A stretch of 64,000 bases of DNA from an uncultured Draconibacterium sp. (GTDB lineage Bacteria; Bacteroidota; Bacteroidia; Bacteroidales; Prolixibacteraceae): contig NZ_CAJXYQ010000014.1 in the NCBI RefSeq assembly GCF_913063105.1, forward strand, positions 62,001-126,000. Reading direction: 5' to 3'. Under the pieces are notes generated by a model. The model searched no databases. It was not told the origin of the DNA and worked only from the letters and a program-made list of their open reading frames with translations. Below, in pieces: positions 46,606-55,254 of this stretch. A program made the position numbers and the translations under genes. Numbering within the stretch: position 1 is the stretch's first letter; every line of letters starts with the position of its first letter.

Positions 46606-47438
46606 ACAAGTCGAAGATTATAAAGTGTTTGTGCTTTTAGCATAATCAGAAGTTTTTTATAATTCGGAATTCGAACCCTGCTTTGCATAATTGTTGCGGC
46701 AGGCGTTTTTCGTAGTTTGTTGAGCAATAAACGGTAATAATAATAAGCTAACAGAACAGCCAGTTTCGATTTCCCGGGCAATTCTCTAATACCCTTGTAA
46801 GCGGTTGCAAAGTCTGCTTCAATATCTTTAACAATTCTATTCTTTTGTTCTTCGCAAAATTCTCTGTTGCTCAACTCCGAAAAATAATGTCGTCCCAAAG
46901 TTTCAGTGTCTTCGCGCAGGTCTCTCAGAAAATTTACTTTCTGAAAGGCAGAGCCGAGTTTCATTGCAGGAAGCAATAATTCATTGTATTTTTTATTATT
47001 CCCGTTGCAAAATACCTTTAAACACATCAGCCCAACAACATCAGCCGAACCATAAATATATTGTTCCGCCTCCAGTTTTGTTTTGTATTCTTTTTTTTCC
47101 AGATCATAACGCATACTTGTAATAAAAGCATCAATATATGCCTGCGGAATATGATACTTTTTTACTGTTAACTGAAATGATTGAAGAATGGGGTTTAAAC
47201 TTATTCCCCGTTGAATGGCTTCTTTAAAATCTGCTTCAAATCGGTCTAAGAGATAAGACTTGTTGTATTCGTGAAAGGTATCAACTATTTCATCGGCAAA
47301 CCGCACAAATCCATAAATGCTGTATATGGCATCGCGCTGCTCTTTTTGTAACAGATTTGTTGCGAATGAAAAAGAAGTACTGTAGGAAGTTGTAACAACT
47401 TTTGAGATATTAAATGCACATTTATTGTAGAACCTCAT
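46602..47438 (-). CDS. crtB: Phytoene synthase (CrtB)
   Basis: 278 residues. It joins two geranylgeranyl diphosphates. The two Asp-rich motifs are DEIVD at 49-53 and the later NFLRDLREDTETLGRHYF block near 170, both needed for Mg2+ and diphosphate binding. The start is close to an elaborate palindromic region upstream. No geranylgeranyl diphosphate synthase is in the window. First gene of the carotenoid operon. Confidence 0.93.
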   Translation of the reverse strand: MRFYNKCAFNISKVVTTSYSTSFSFATNLLQKEQRDAIYSIYGFVRFADEIVDTFHEYNKSYLLDRFEADFKEAIQRGISLNPILQSFQLTVKKYHIPQAYIDAFITSMRYDLEKKEYKTKLEAEQYIYGSADVVGLMCLKVFCNGNNKKYNELLLPAMKLGSAFQKVNFLRDLREDTETLGRHYFSELSNREFCEEQKNRIVKDIEADFATAYKGIRELPGKSKLAVLLAYYYYRLLLNKLRKTPAATIMQSRVRIPNYKKLLIMLKAQTLYNLRLV

Positions 47439-47440
47439 AC

Positions 47441-47478
47441 ATTAAACGGTTAAGTGTTTAATGTTGTTAATATAACAA
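47441..47478 (-). promoter_or_regulatory. Palindromes directly upstream of crtB
   Basis: ATTAAAC (47441-47447) faces GTTTAAT (47456-47462) with TTAA at the centre, 18 of 22 positions symmetric. Adjacent, TTGTTA-ATA-TAACAA (47464-47478) is a perfect 6-3-6 palindrome. They lie within 40 bp of the start codon, likely operator or leader elements of the crt operon. Confidence 0.45.
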
Positions 47479-47613
47479 TATTAATCCAATCCAAAAAGTT
47501 GAAAAATGAAACCGGATTTACCAGAGCCTGTCTCGCTGCTGTAAAACAGAGGATTACCACTTTTGTTAAAGAAAAAATCCTGTCATTTGGACTTAAAGTA
47601 GGTCTTGAGCGTT

Positions 47614-48369
47614 TTAAATCCGCACAATACAAGAGTCAGGAAGCCAGCCCTGGTTCCCATCGGCCAATTTTATTTCCGTCCAGCTATTCAGCTGGTCAGT
47701 TACTTCCAGCTTCAGTCCTTCGTAAATCAGGAATAAATCGGTTCCGGTTTCGCTGGGCGAACTTTTTACTGTTACCCTTGGGCAAAATACAATGGCATGG
47801 TTGCGCTTGTTTATTTTGTTTTTTTGTTGTGCGGCATGCGAAAAGGCAAAGCCTGACAGCAGAACAGAAAAAATACCAATCCAGAAGGAGATGCGTTTTA
47901 AAGCAACCCGTTTACTAAATAGAAAGGCGCCCAAAAGCAATAAAAATAGCACAAAAGATACAATGCTTATGAAGGCCCAGGTGTCGGTTGGATATTTATT
48001 TATTACCGATTCTTTCCAACGCAGAAAAAATGGTTTTGGCAGCTCTTCAACCTTAGTTACAACGTATTGGTTGGCAATTTGCAGGTTAAAAGCCACATCT
48101 TCGTCGTGCGGAGCCAGTACCTTTGCCCGTTCGTAATTTAATATGGCGTTGTTTATGTCACCGGTTTTAAAATAGGCATTTCCTAGGTTAAAATATAATT
48201 TAGCTGATTCTTCACCGGTGGCCAGTATCTGCTCGTACGATGAAACGGCTTGCTGATATTCTTCGGTGGTGTAAAATGCATTGGCTTTTTCCCAAAGTTG
48301 CTCGTTTGTTTCCTGTGCGAAAACAAAAAACGGAACTATAATTAACAGAAATATTATAATTTTTTTCAT
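47614..48369 (-). CDS. batE: BatE: TPR protein with C-terminal SH3-like domain
   Basis: 251 residues. A signal peptide (IIIFLLIIVPFFVFA) is followed by TPR helices (YQQAVSSYEQILATGEESAKLYF; AKLYFNLGNAYFKTGD...NYERAKVLAPHD), two membrane segments near 125-170 and an SH3-like end (VKSSPSETGTDLFLIYEGLKLEV). This is the layout of BatE, the last Bat gene. Part of the aerotolerance-linked operon; how it protects cells is not known. Spacing to BatD is 6 bp. Confidence 0.88.
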   Translation of the reverse strand: MKKIIIFLLIIVPFFVFAQETNEQLWEKANAFYTTEEYQQAVSSYEQILATGEESAKLYFNLGNAYFKTGDINNAILNYERAKVLAPHDEDVAFNLQIANQYVVTKVEELPKPFFLRWKESVINKYPTDTWAFISIVSFVLFLLLLGAFLFSKRVALKRISFWIGIFSVLLSGFAFSHAAQQKNKINKRNHAIVFCPRVTVKSSPSETGTDLFLIYEGLKLEVTDQLNSWTEIKLADGNQGWLPDSCIVRI

Positions 48370-48375
48370 TGTTTT

Positions 48376-50199
48376 CTAGCGTTTAATTTGTTTTTCAAAA
48401 CGGCTCATGGTGGTTTCGGCCTTCTTATACAAATCGTGTCGTGCTTCGGCGCCTCCTACCGGGGCGTAACGTGCAAATTCGCATTGTTCTACCACTTCTT
48501 CAAAATCTTGTATCACTTCGTCCGAAACATTTTTGTCTTTAAGTTTTGATACGGCATTTTCGCGGTTAAGGTCGGCAATAGGTATGCTGAGTTTATCGCT
48601 TAAGTACCCCCAGAAAGCTTTTAATATGGCATCGTGAAATGCTTCATTATTATTCTGTTTCATGAATGTGGCAGCCGCTTTTAAACGTTTTGTTGCTACG
48701 CGGTTGGCTTTTTTGTTACGTACCAGTGCAATGTTCGCGTTCTCGCGGGCCTTTTTACGGTACACGAAATACAGCACAACAAAAAGAACGGCACTAATCA
48801 GATAGATTAAATAAAAGATGGTGCTTCCGTAAAAAGTATATCCTTTTACCTGCAACATCGCTTTGCCTGATTTAATATAGCGGATATCTTGTCCGATGAG
48901 CTGAAGATCTTCTTTTCGTAGCGAACTAACCACGGTTGTATTTTGCTCTTCGGTACCTTTTTCAACATGCAGGGTATAAGACTCGGTAGCCTTGGTGTCG
49001 TATTTCCCGGTTGCCGGGTTAAAATAGGCAAAACGGATTGGAGGAATAGTGTAGTCGCCCTCGAAACGTGGTTGAAATAAGTATTCGATGGTTTTTGTGC
49101 CGGTAGCACCATTGTTTGTTGCCGAAACATTATCGGTTGTTCGCGGGTCGTAAACTTCAAAATCGCTTGGTAATTCAAGCTTTGGCGAACGAACAAGACG
49201 AATGTTGCCGTTACCCGAGATTCTAACTTTTAGTGTTACCGCATCGTTGGTTGAAACATTGGTGCTGCTTATTTCTGAGCTTAACTGGAAGTTCCCCACA
49301 CCACCCATAAAATGAGCTGGTGCTGTTGGCAGGTCTTTAACATTAACGGCAACTGCATCGCTGGTTACGCGGGCTTTAACTGTACGGTAGTTATCAAAAA
49401 AATCATCAAAAAAGCTTCGGGCTTTTACCCGTTGGCGTACCAACAGCGCCATGCTAAAAGGCTCAATAGTTAAACGTCCGTTTTGTTGCGGGAACAGGAT
49501 GGTTTTTTTCAGAATTCCAACCTGGTAAATCTTGTCGTTATATACCTCGCGTGTAAAATTGATTTGTTGCGGAATTTCAATGTCCTGGGTATAAAAACCT
49601 TCATAAGTAGGCAGGTTTACATCATCAAAACCATGTATGGGTACGTTAGGATTGACATACAATTTAACTGTGGCAATAATTTGCTCGCCCCGATAAACAT
49701 TACGCTTACTCAAATCAACACGTACAAAAAGGTTGTCTTTGTCCAGGTCAATGTTTTGAGTTGTTCCTTGTTCTGCCTGGCTGGTTCCACTTTGTGCCGG
49801 GGTTGAAGCTTGTGCTTTTACCACCTGAATAGTTAGCGAGTTTGATTCAAATACCTTTCCGTTTACTTCCACAGAGGCCGGTCTGACTTCGAATTTACCT
49901 TCGGCCCTGGCACGAAGGATATAGGTGTACGAATAGGTAATTTCGGTGGTGGTTTTACCGTTAATAGTTTGTATACTGGTTGATTGGCCGGTGCTTGGCC
50001 CCATCAGAATCTGGAAATTGTCGCTCAATCCGGGCGGAAGTTGCAGGTTGCTTCCGCGGTCGTTAAGCTGAAAACTTAATCGGAATTGCTGGCCCATTTC
50101 AACCGCATTGGGCGCCGACATGGTAAAGCGGGTTTGTTCAGCCCGGGCAGCTATCGCCACACAAACAAAAAATATATATGTTATCAGTTTTTTCATCAT
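48376..50199 (-). CDS. batD: BatD: large periplasmic/membrane protein of the Bat operon
   Basis: 607 residues. After the signal peptide, several beta-rich Ig-like repeats are seen (for example APNAVEMGQQFRLSFQLND; DLSKRNVYRGEQIIATVKLY; SSTNVSTNDAVTLKVRISGNG). A membrane segment lies near 455-475 and the C-terminal tail is Lys-rich and cytoplasmic. The layout matches BatD family proteins ('oxygen tolerance'). It lies between BatC and BatE. Confidence 0.9.
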   Translation of the reverse strand: MMKKLITYIFFVCVAIAARAEQTRFTMSAPNAVEMGQQFRLSFQLNDRGSNLQLPPGLSDNFQILMGPSTGQSTSIQTINGKTTTEITYSYTYILRARAEGKFEVRPASVEVNGKVFESNSLTIQVVKAQASTPAQSGTSQAEQGTTQNIDLDKDNLFVRVDLSKRNVYRGEQIIATVKLYVNPNVPIHGFDDVNLPTYEGFYTQDIEIPQQINFTREVYNDKIYQVGILKKTILFPQQNGRLTIEPFSMALLVRQRVKARSFFDDFFDNYRTVKARVTSDAVAVNVKDLPTAPAHFMGGVGNFQLSSEISSTNVSTNDAVTLKVRISGNGNIRLVRSPKLELPSDFEVYDPRTTDNVSATNNGATGTKTIEYLFQPRFEGDYTIPPIRFAYFNPATGKYDTKATESYTLHVEKGTEEQNTTVVSSLRKEDLQLIGQDIRYIKSGKAMLQVKGYTFYGSTIFYLIYLISAVLFVVLYFVYRKKARENANIALVRNKKANRVATKRLKAAATFMKQNNNEAFHDAILKAFWGYLSDKLSIPIADLNRENAVSKLKDKNVSDEVIQDFEEVVEQCEFARYAPVGGAEARHDLYKKAETTMSRFEKQIKR

Positions 50200-50294
50200 C
50201 CTTTCAAAGCCTACAAAATTATTGTTTTTGTTTAATTGCTTCTGTCCGTATTCTTTTAATCAACAATCCTTAAATTAAATATCATCCTGTTTAG

Positions 50295-51122
50295 CTACCA
50301 CTCTTTTTCCGATCGCGAACGTTTGGCTTTTGCTGCCTTGGCTTTTTTTACTTTGTCCTGAATATCGCGTTCGTCGTTTTGCAAAGCCTGTAACAACTGC
50401 TCGGCATCTTGTTTGGATATTTTATTTTGCTGTGGTTGCTGTTGTTGCTGCTGGTCTTTATTTTGGTCTTTATTTTTGTTTTGATCCTGATTTTGCTTAT
50501 CCTGGTTTTTGTTCTGGTCTTGCTGATCCTTATTTTGATCCTTGTTCTGGTCTTTGTTTTGGTCCTGGTTATCTTTATTCTGATCGTTTTGATCTTGATC
50601 CTGGTCCTTATTCTGGTCTTTATTCTGATCCTTGTTTTGATCCTGGTTTTGTTGTTGCTGTTCTTGTTTCTTTTTCAGCATTTGTGCATAGGCCAGATTG
50701 TATTTGGTTTCAATGTCTTCAGGGTTTTCACGCAAGGCCTTTTTGTAGGATTCAATACTTTCGTCGAGTTTTTCCTGCATTAACTGTGTGTTACCCAGGT
50801 TGTGGTTTGCCCGTGCCCGTTCCAGCGGATCTTCCATTTTTTCGGCCAGTTCCGAGAATTTTCCTTCCGCATCTTCAAATTTTTGTTGTTTATACAAGGC
50901 ATCGGCCAGGTTGTAATTCCATTTTAAGTCCTCAGGTCTTTTTTCCAGTGCTTTGCGGTATTCGGTTTCTGCATTACTGAATTTTACCGAATCAATACGC
51001 ATGGTATCGCGCACGGCTTCCATAAAAAGTTTGTTTCCACTGCGTACATGCTTTCGTTCGTTTTGTCCGAAAACAATTCCTGAAATTGTTAGCAGAAATA
51101 GTATGAAATATATTTTTCTCAT
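50295..51122 (-). CDS. batC: BatC: TPR protein with a Gln/Asn/Asp/Lys low-complexity tract
   Basis: 275 residues. A signal peptide (IYFILFLLTISGIVFG) and TPR units (ETEYRKALEKRPEDLKWNYNLADAL; DAEGKFSELAEKM; LDESIESYKKALRENPEDIE) cover the first ~155 residues. Then come about 80 residues made almost only of Gln, Asn, Asp and Lys (repeats of the type DQNKDQN), followed by a short charged ending. The tract is made of 12-base-type repeat units at the DNA level. BatC homologues in Bacteroidota often have such a tract but its length varies. It is probably periplasmic and flexible. Confidence 0.88.
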   Translation of the reverse strand: MRKIYFILFLLTISGIVFGQNERKHVRSGNKLFMEAVRDTMRIDSVKFSNAETEYRKALEKRPEDLKWNYNLADALYKQQKFEDAEGKFSELAEKMEDPLERARANHNLGNTQLMQEKLDESIESYKKALRENPEDIETKYNLAYAQMLKKKQEQQQQNQDQNKDQNKDQNKDQDQDQNDQNKDNQDQNKDQNKDQNKDQQDQNKNQDKQNQDQNKNKDQNKDQQQQQQPQQNKISKQDAEQLLQALQNDERDIQDKVKKAKAAKAKRSRSEKEW

Positions 51123-51193
51123 TGTACCTGTACTTTTTTACTCGTAATTGGTTGTTTTGCTCTTCTGTTTGTCGGCTTCCGGCTCTCCTTTTT

Positions 51194-52231
51194 TTATCCA
51201 AACAACTTAATATGTTTCAAATACTTGTTTTTACGTTCAAGAATTACAAATTCAAGCAACAATAAAAACAACCCCAGTGCAAAGAAATACTGAAACTGAT
51301 CGTCGTACTCGGAGTAGCTACGTGTTTCCATTTCTTGTTTTTCCATTTTGTTTATTTCGTCGAACAAGGCATTTAGCCCCACCTGGGCATTGTTTGCCCG
51401 CACATAAATACCACCGCCGGCTGCTGCAATTTGTTCCAGCATCTGTTCGTTTAGCTTGGTAACAACAACATTGCCGTCCCTGTCTTTCAGGTAATCGGTT
51501 TGGCCGTTTCTGAAAACCGGTATTGGCGAGCCCGATGGCAGGCCCATTCCAATGGTGTGCACAATGGCACCTTCATCCAAGGCAGCCTGTGCCGATGCCA
51601 AAGCATCGTCTTCGTGGTTTTCTCCGTCGGTAATAATTACAATGGCCTTATTGGCTTCGCCGTTTGGCGTAAACGATCGACGCGCCAATTCAATAGCTGC
51701 TCCAATGGCTGTACCTTGTTTAGGCACTATCTGGGTGTTTACCGAGTTTAAAAAAAGCTTGGCTGAGTTATAGTCGCTGGTAATAGGCAATTGCGTGTAA
51801 GCATCGCCGGCAAAAACAATCAAACCAATTTTGTCATCTTTTAAGCGGTCAACCAATCGCGAAATGGCTCTTTTGGCACGCTCCAGCCTGTTGGGTTGAA
51901 TATCTTCGGCCATCATACTGTTCGAAACATCAAGGGCAATCATTAATTCCACCCCTTCGCGTTTTTCTGTTTTTAACTTCGAACCAAATTGCGGACGTGC
52001 AATTCCAACAATAAAAAACGCCAAAGCCAGCATCAGAATAATAAATTTAACAACTGGCCTGTTGCTTGAACTGTAGGGCATTAACTGTTGCAGGATTTCT
52101 TGCTGCCCAAACTTTTTAAGTGCCCGTTTTCGCGCAATACGCGACCATGCAAAAAACAGTGCAAACAGTGGAATTATTAGCAACCCCCATAAATATTCGA
52201 TATTTCCAAACCTAAACATTTCCATACTCAC
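51194..52231 (-). CDS. batB: BatB: von Willebrand factor A-domain membrane protein
   Basis: 345 residues. Membrane segments at the N-terminus (IPLFALFFAW and IILMLALAFFIVGIA) and C-terminus (FFALGLFLLLLEFVIL) enclose a VWA domain with the metal-ion-dependent adhesion site ALDVSNSMMAED and TDGENHEDD. It is in the order BatA-BatB and 7 bp from BatA. VWA domains in this family probably mediate protein contacts with the MoxR ATPase system. Confidence 0.92.
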   Translation of the reverse strand: MSMEMFRFGNIEYLWGLLIIPLFALFFAWSRIARKRALKKFGQQEILQQLMPYSSSNRPVVKFIILMLALAFFIVGIARPQFGSKLKTEKREGVELMIALDVSNSMMAEDIQPNRLERAKRAISRLVDRLKDDKIGLIVFAGDAYTQLPITSDYNSAKLFLNSVNTQIVPKQGTAIGAAIELARRSFTPNGEANKAIVIITDGENHEDDALASAQAALDEGAIVHTIGMGLPSGSPIPVFRNGQTDYLKDRDGNVVVTKLNEQMLEQIAAAGGGIYVRANNAQVGLNALFDEINKMEKQEMETRSYSEYDDQFQYFFALGLFLLLLEFVILERKNKYLKHIKLFG

Positions 52232-52238
52232 TCCATTC

Positions 52239-53234
52239 TTATGGGATACTTCTAAAAATTGTTAATCGCAGAAACAAACTTATTATCAAAAACAGTGCCC
52301 CTATCAAGGCAAATGGCATAAATTCTTCCGATTTACGGCTAAACTCGCGCACTTCTATTTTTGATTTTTCCAAAGCGTCTATTTCTTTATAAATCTCTTC
52401 GAGCTTGGTGTTGCTGGTTGCCCTGAAATATTTTCCATCGGTTAACGATGAAATCTCCTGCAGTGTTTCTTCATCAATTTTAACGGGCATATCGCGCAGC
52501 TGCACGCCAAACTGTGTTTGAACCGGGTACGGGGCAGTTCCGATGCTTCCCACCCCCACGGTGTATACTCTTATTCCAAATGTTTTAGCAATTTCGGCTG
52601 CAGTAACCGGGGCTACTTCTCCGCGGTTATTTTCGCCATCGGTTAGTAGAATTACTACCCGGCTAATAGCTTCACTGTCTTTTAAGCGGGCAACCGATGT
52701 GGCCAGTCCGTTACCAATAGCCGTTCCATCTTCGATCATGCCGCTTTCAATATCTTTAAACAGGTTTAACAATACTGCGCGGTCGGTGGTTAGCGGGCAC
52801 TGTGTAAATGCCTCGCCGGCGAAAACTACCAGTCCCATGCGGTCGTATTCGCGTCCCGAAATAAATTCCATTGCCACATTTTTAGCTGCTTCCAGCCGGT
52901 TGGGCTGAAAATCCTGTGCCAGCATCGAGCTGGAGATATCAAGGGCAATAACAATGTCAATTCCTTCGGTTTCGCTTTTTTCCCAGTTTTTCGACGACTG
53001 CGGACGCGCCAACACCACCACAAAAAATGTAATGGCTATTAACAGGCAGATAAATACCAAATGGCGTAAGTAGTGCCTGATAGTTTTTGGGGCCTTTAAT
53101 ACCGAAGCAGTGGATGAAACCTGGATGCTTGCGGTAAATCTTTTCTGCCTGAAAAGATACCATGCCACCATGGGTATAAGCACCCATAAAATATGGAACA
53201 GTTCAGGGTTTTTAAATGTTAATCCTTCAAACAT
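52239..53234 (-). CDS. batA: BatA: von Willebrand factor A-domain membrane protein
   Basis: 331 residues. Same layout as BatB: two N-terminal membrane segments, a VWA domain with ALDISSSMLAQD (MIDAS) and TDGENNRGEV, and a C-terminal membrane segment (PFALIGALFLIISLFLRL). The two proteins are paralogues by duplication. Located 6 bp after the preceding gene in the operon. Confidence 0.92.
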   Translation of the reverse strand: MFEGLTFKNPELFHILWVLIPMVAWYLFRQKRFTASIQVSSTASVLKAPKTIRHYLRHLVFICLLIAITFFVVVLARPQSSKNWEKSETEGIDIVIALDISSSMLAQDFQPNRLEAAKNVAMEFISGREYDRMGLVVFAGEAFTQCPLTTDRAVLLNLFKDIESGMIEDGTAIGNGLATSVARLKDSEAISRVVILLTDGENNRGEVAPVTAAEIAKTFGIRVYTVGVGSIGTAPYPVQTQFGVQLRDMPVKIDEETLQEISSLTDGKYFRATSNTKLEEIYKEIDALEKSKIEVREFSRKSEEFMPFALIGALFLIISLFLRLTIFRSIP

Positions 53235-53240
53235 CTTTCT

Positions 53241-54248
53241 CTATTTTATCTCAACTTCTTCAATATTCTCATCATTCTCCGAATTGTCTTTCCCTTTGGC
53301 CTCCACTTTCTTCTGCTCTTCCTTTTTGGTGTCGTTAACAAAAAAGTAGGCATTCATTAACGAAACATTGTCGTCGTCGGGTAGTGGCTGGAATTTGGCA
53401 AATTTAACCAGGTCGGCCAGTTGCAACAGCTGGGTGAGGTTGCCAAAGTTTTTGTCGCTAACCAATCCTTTTTGCACACGGAAACTTTCAATCGTTTCAT
53501 CGGAGGTTTGTTCAAGGGCCCTAATGCCAAACCGGTCTTCGATGTACTCGCGAAGTGTATCAGTAAGTTCGCTGTAATATTGTTTTGTTTTGCCCTTTTG
53601 CCATATTTTTTCCGCTTTTATCCGGTCGAGTTCGCGCAGGGCAACAATATGTGCCGGCTCTTTGGGCTTAACCGGCCGTGCAAATATTGGTTTATTATTT
53701 TTCTTCCGTTTTATCGAATAGAGCAGGAAGAAAATAATAGCCCCAATAAGAATAACCCCCAGTATGTAGGGTGTAACTTCTTTTAATGTTAAAGGTGCAC
53801 CATAAGGCATTTTTATATCGGTTGGGCCTTTGGTGGTATCAATTTCCATGGTGTAAACATTAAGCGTAACGCCGTTGCTTGGTATGGAATCGATAGTGCC
53901 GTTAAGGTCTATTTTAAACCAGTAGGGGGGAATTCGGTAACTGCCGCTGTCGAAGCTGGTTATGGTGTACGACTGAATTTGTTTAATGAATTTTTCATCG
54001 TCCAGTTCAAAAGTGTCAACTCCCGAGCGACTAATTACTTCAATTAAATCAACAATTGTATCGGGAACCACCGGGAACTGTACGTTCACATCTTTGGGGT
54101 GGTTTACCTCGATAAATAATTTAACCTGGTCGCCAATAAGAATGTTTGCAGAATCGAGCCTGGCTTCAGCTTTTATGCGCTGCGCCTGCACGTTCGTGGC
54201 AAACAAAAACAGGGTAAAAACAAATAATATTTTTAATTTCAATTTCAT
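53241..54248 (-). CDS. Conserved Bat-operon membrane protein with beta-rich periplasmic domain
   Basis: 335 residues. A signal peptide (ILFVFTLFLFATNVQA), a periplasmic Ig-like beta domain (about 25-155, for example SGVDTFELDDEKFIKQIQSYTITSFDSG), one membrane segment near 165-185 and a cytoplasmic helical tail (about 190-335) with ELTDTLREYIEDRFGIRALEQTSDET. This matches the extra gene seen between DUF58 and BatA in many Bacteroidota Bat operons. Function unknown; the tail resembles the C-terminal end of BatD. Confidence 0.8.
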   Translation of the reverse strand: MKLKLKILFVFTLFLFATNVQAQRIKAEARLDSANILIGDQVKLFIEVNHPKDVNVQFPVVPDTIVDLIEVISRSGVDTFELDDEKFIKQIQSYTITSFDSGSYRIPPYWFKIDLNGTIDSIPSNGVTLNVYTMEIDTTKGPTDIKMPYGAPLTLKEVTPYILGVILIGAIIFFLLYSIKRKKNNKPIFARPVKPKEPAHIVALRELDRIKAEKIWQKGKTKQYYSELTDTLREYIEDRFGIRALEQTSDETIESFRVQKGLVSDKNFGNLTQLLQLADLVKFAKFQPLPDDDNVSLMNAYFFVNDTKKEEQKKVEAKGKDNSENDENIEEVEIK

Positions 54249-54254
54249 TTCAAT

Positions 54255-55133
54255 CTATTTTAATGCCCGTTTCCTGAACAAGGTCATTAATGATTTTACA
54301 TAGTCTTCGTTGGTGTTAATCGATACATAATCAACTCCACTTTTCTTAAACATTACATCCAGCTTTCCTGTGTGTTTAATCCACCAGTCGGCATAAAGTT
54401 TTCGTGTTTTTCGCGAGCTGCTGTCTACCCATACATAATTTCCACGTTCGGCATCTTTTAGTTTTATCATCCCAATAGCGGGAAGCTCTGTTTCTCGCTC
54501 GTCGTAGATGTTTAGAGCTACCATGTCGTGTTTGTTATTGGCAATAGACAGGGCCATTTCCAGCTCCTTGTTGTCGTCCATAAAGTCGGAAATTACAAAG
54601 GCTGTACAACGTTTTTTTATGGCATTGGTAAGGTAACGTACTGCTTCGGTAATATTGGTTCCGTTACTTTCCGGGTGGAAGTCGATTAATTCGCGAATAA
54701 TACGCAGAATGTGGCTTTTCCCTTTTTTCGGTGGAATAAATTTTTCGATTTTATCGGAAAAAAAGATTACCCCGATTTTATCGTTGTTTTGAATGGCAGA
54801 AAACGAGAGAATTGCAGACAGTTCGGTGATCACATTTTTTTTGAGTTTTTCGAAAGAGCCAAACTCGCGCGAGCCACTTACATCGATAAGCAGCATAACG
54901 GTAAGTTCTCGTTCTTCTTCAAATATTTTAACATAAGGATGACTGTATCGTGCGGTAACATTCCAGTCAATGTTCCTGATATCGTCGCCAAACTGGTATT
55001 CGCGCACTTCAGAAAATGCCATACCTCGTCCCTTAAAAGCACTGTGGTATTCACCCGCAAAAATATTGCGCGATAAACCACGTGTTTTTATCTCAATCTT
55101 CCTTACTTTTTTTAGTAAATCACTTGTTTCCAT
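54255..55133 (-). CDS. DUF58-domain protein of the MoxR/Bat operon
   Basis: 292 residues. The DUF58 core VREYQFGDDIRNIDWNVTAR is present, followed by HPYVKIFEEERELTVMLLIDVSGS, a VWA-like strand with MIDAS-type residues. No membrane segment, so it is cytoplasmic. In MoxR operons a DUF58 protein commonly follows the ATPase and is thought to be its partner. Spacing to the next gene is 6 bp. Confidence 0.92.
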   Translation of the reverse strand: METSDLLKKVRKIEIKTRGLSRNIFAGEYHSAFKGRGMAFSEVREYQFGDDIRNIDWNVTARYSHPYVKIFEEERELTVMLLIDVSGSREFGSFEKLKKNVITELSAILSFSAIQNNDKIGVIFFSDKIEKFIPPKKGKSHILRIIRELIDFHPESNGTNITEAVRYLTNAIKKRCTAFVISDFMDDNKELEMALSIANNKHDMVALNIYDERETELPAIGMIKLKDAERGNYVWVDSSSRKTRKLYADWWIKHTGKLDVMFKKSGVDYVSINTNEDYVKSLMTLFRKRALK

Positions 55134-55254
55134 CCGGATCGTTTAATATTCAGCGTTTAAATTTCAGTGCCATCCGTATGCTTTGCTTGATTTTTAAATC
55201 GGCAATACCTGGCTGGCAACTGTTATTCGTTTTAACTAATTTCTGACTCGCTGA

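Noticed and set aside
47454-47613. Plus- and minus-strand open frames between batE and crtB
   Set aside because: They look protein-like in places (for example AVKQRITTFVKEKILSFGLK) but have no known family and overlap operon regulatory DNA; too weak to call a gene or transposase remnant.
50330-50980. Long plus-strand frames opposite batC
   Set aside because: These are shadow frames produced by the repetitive Gln/Asn/Asp/Lys codons on the other strand.
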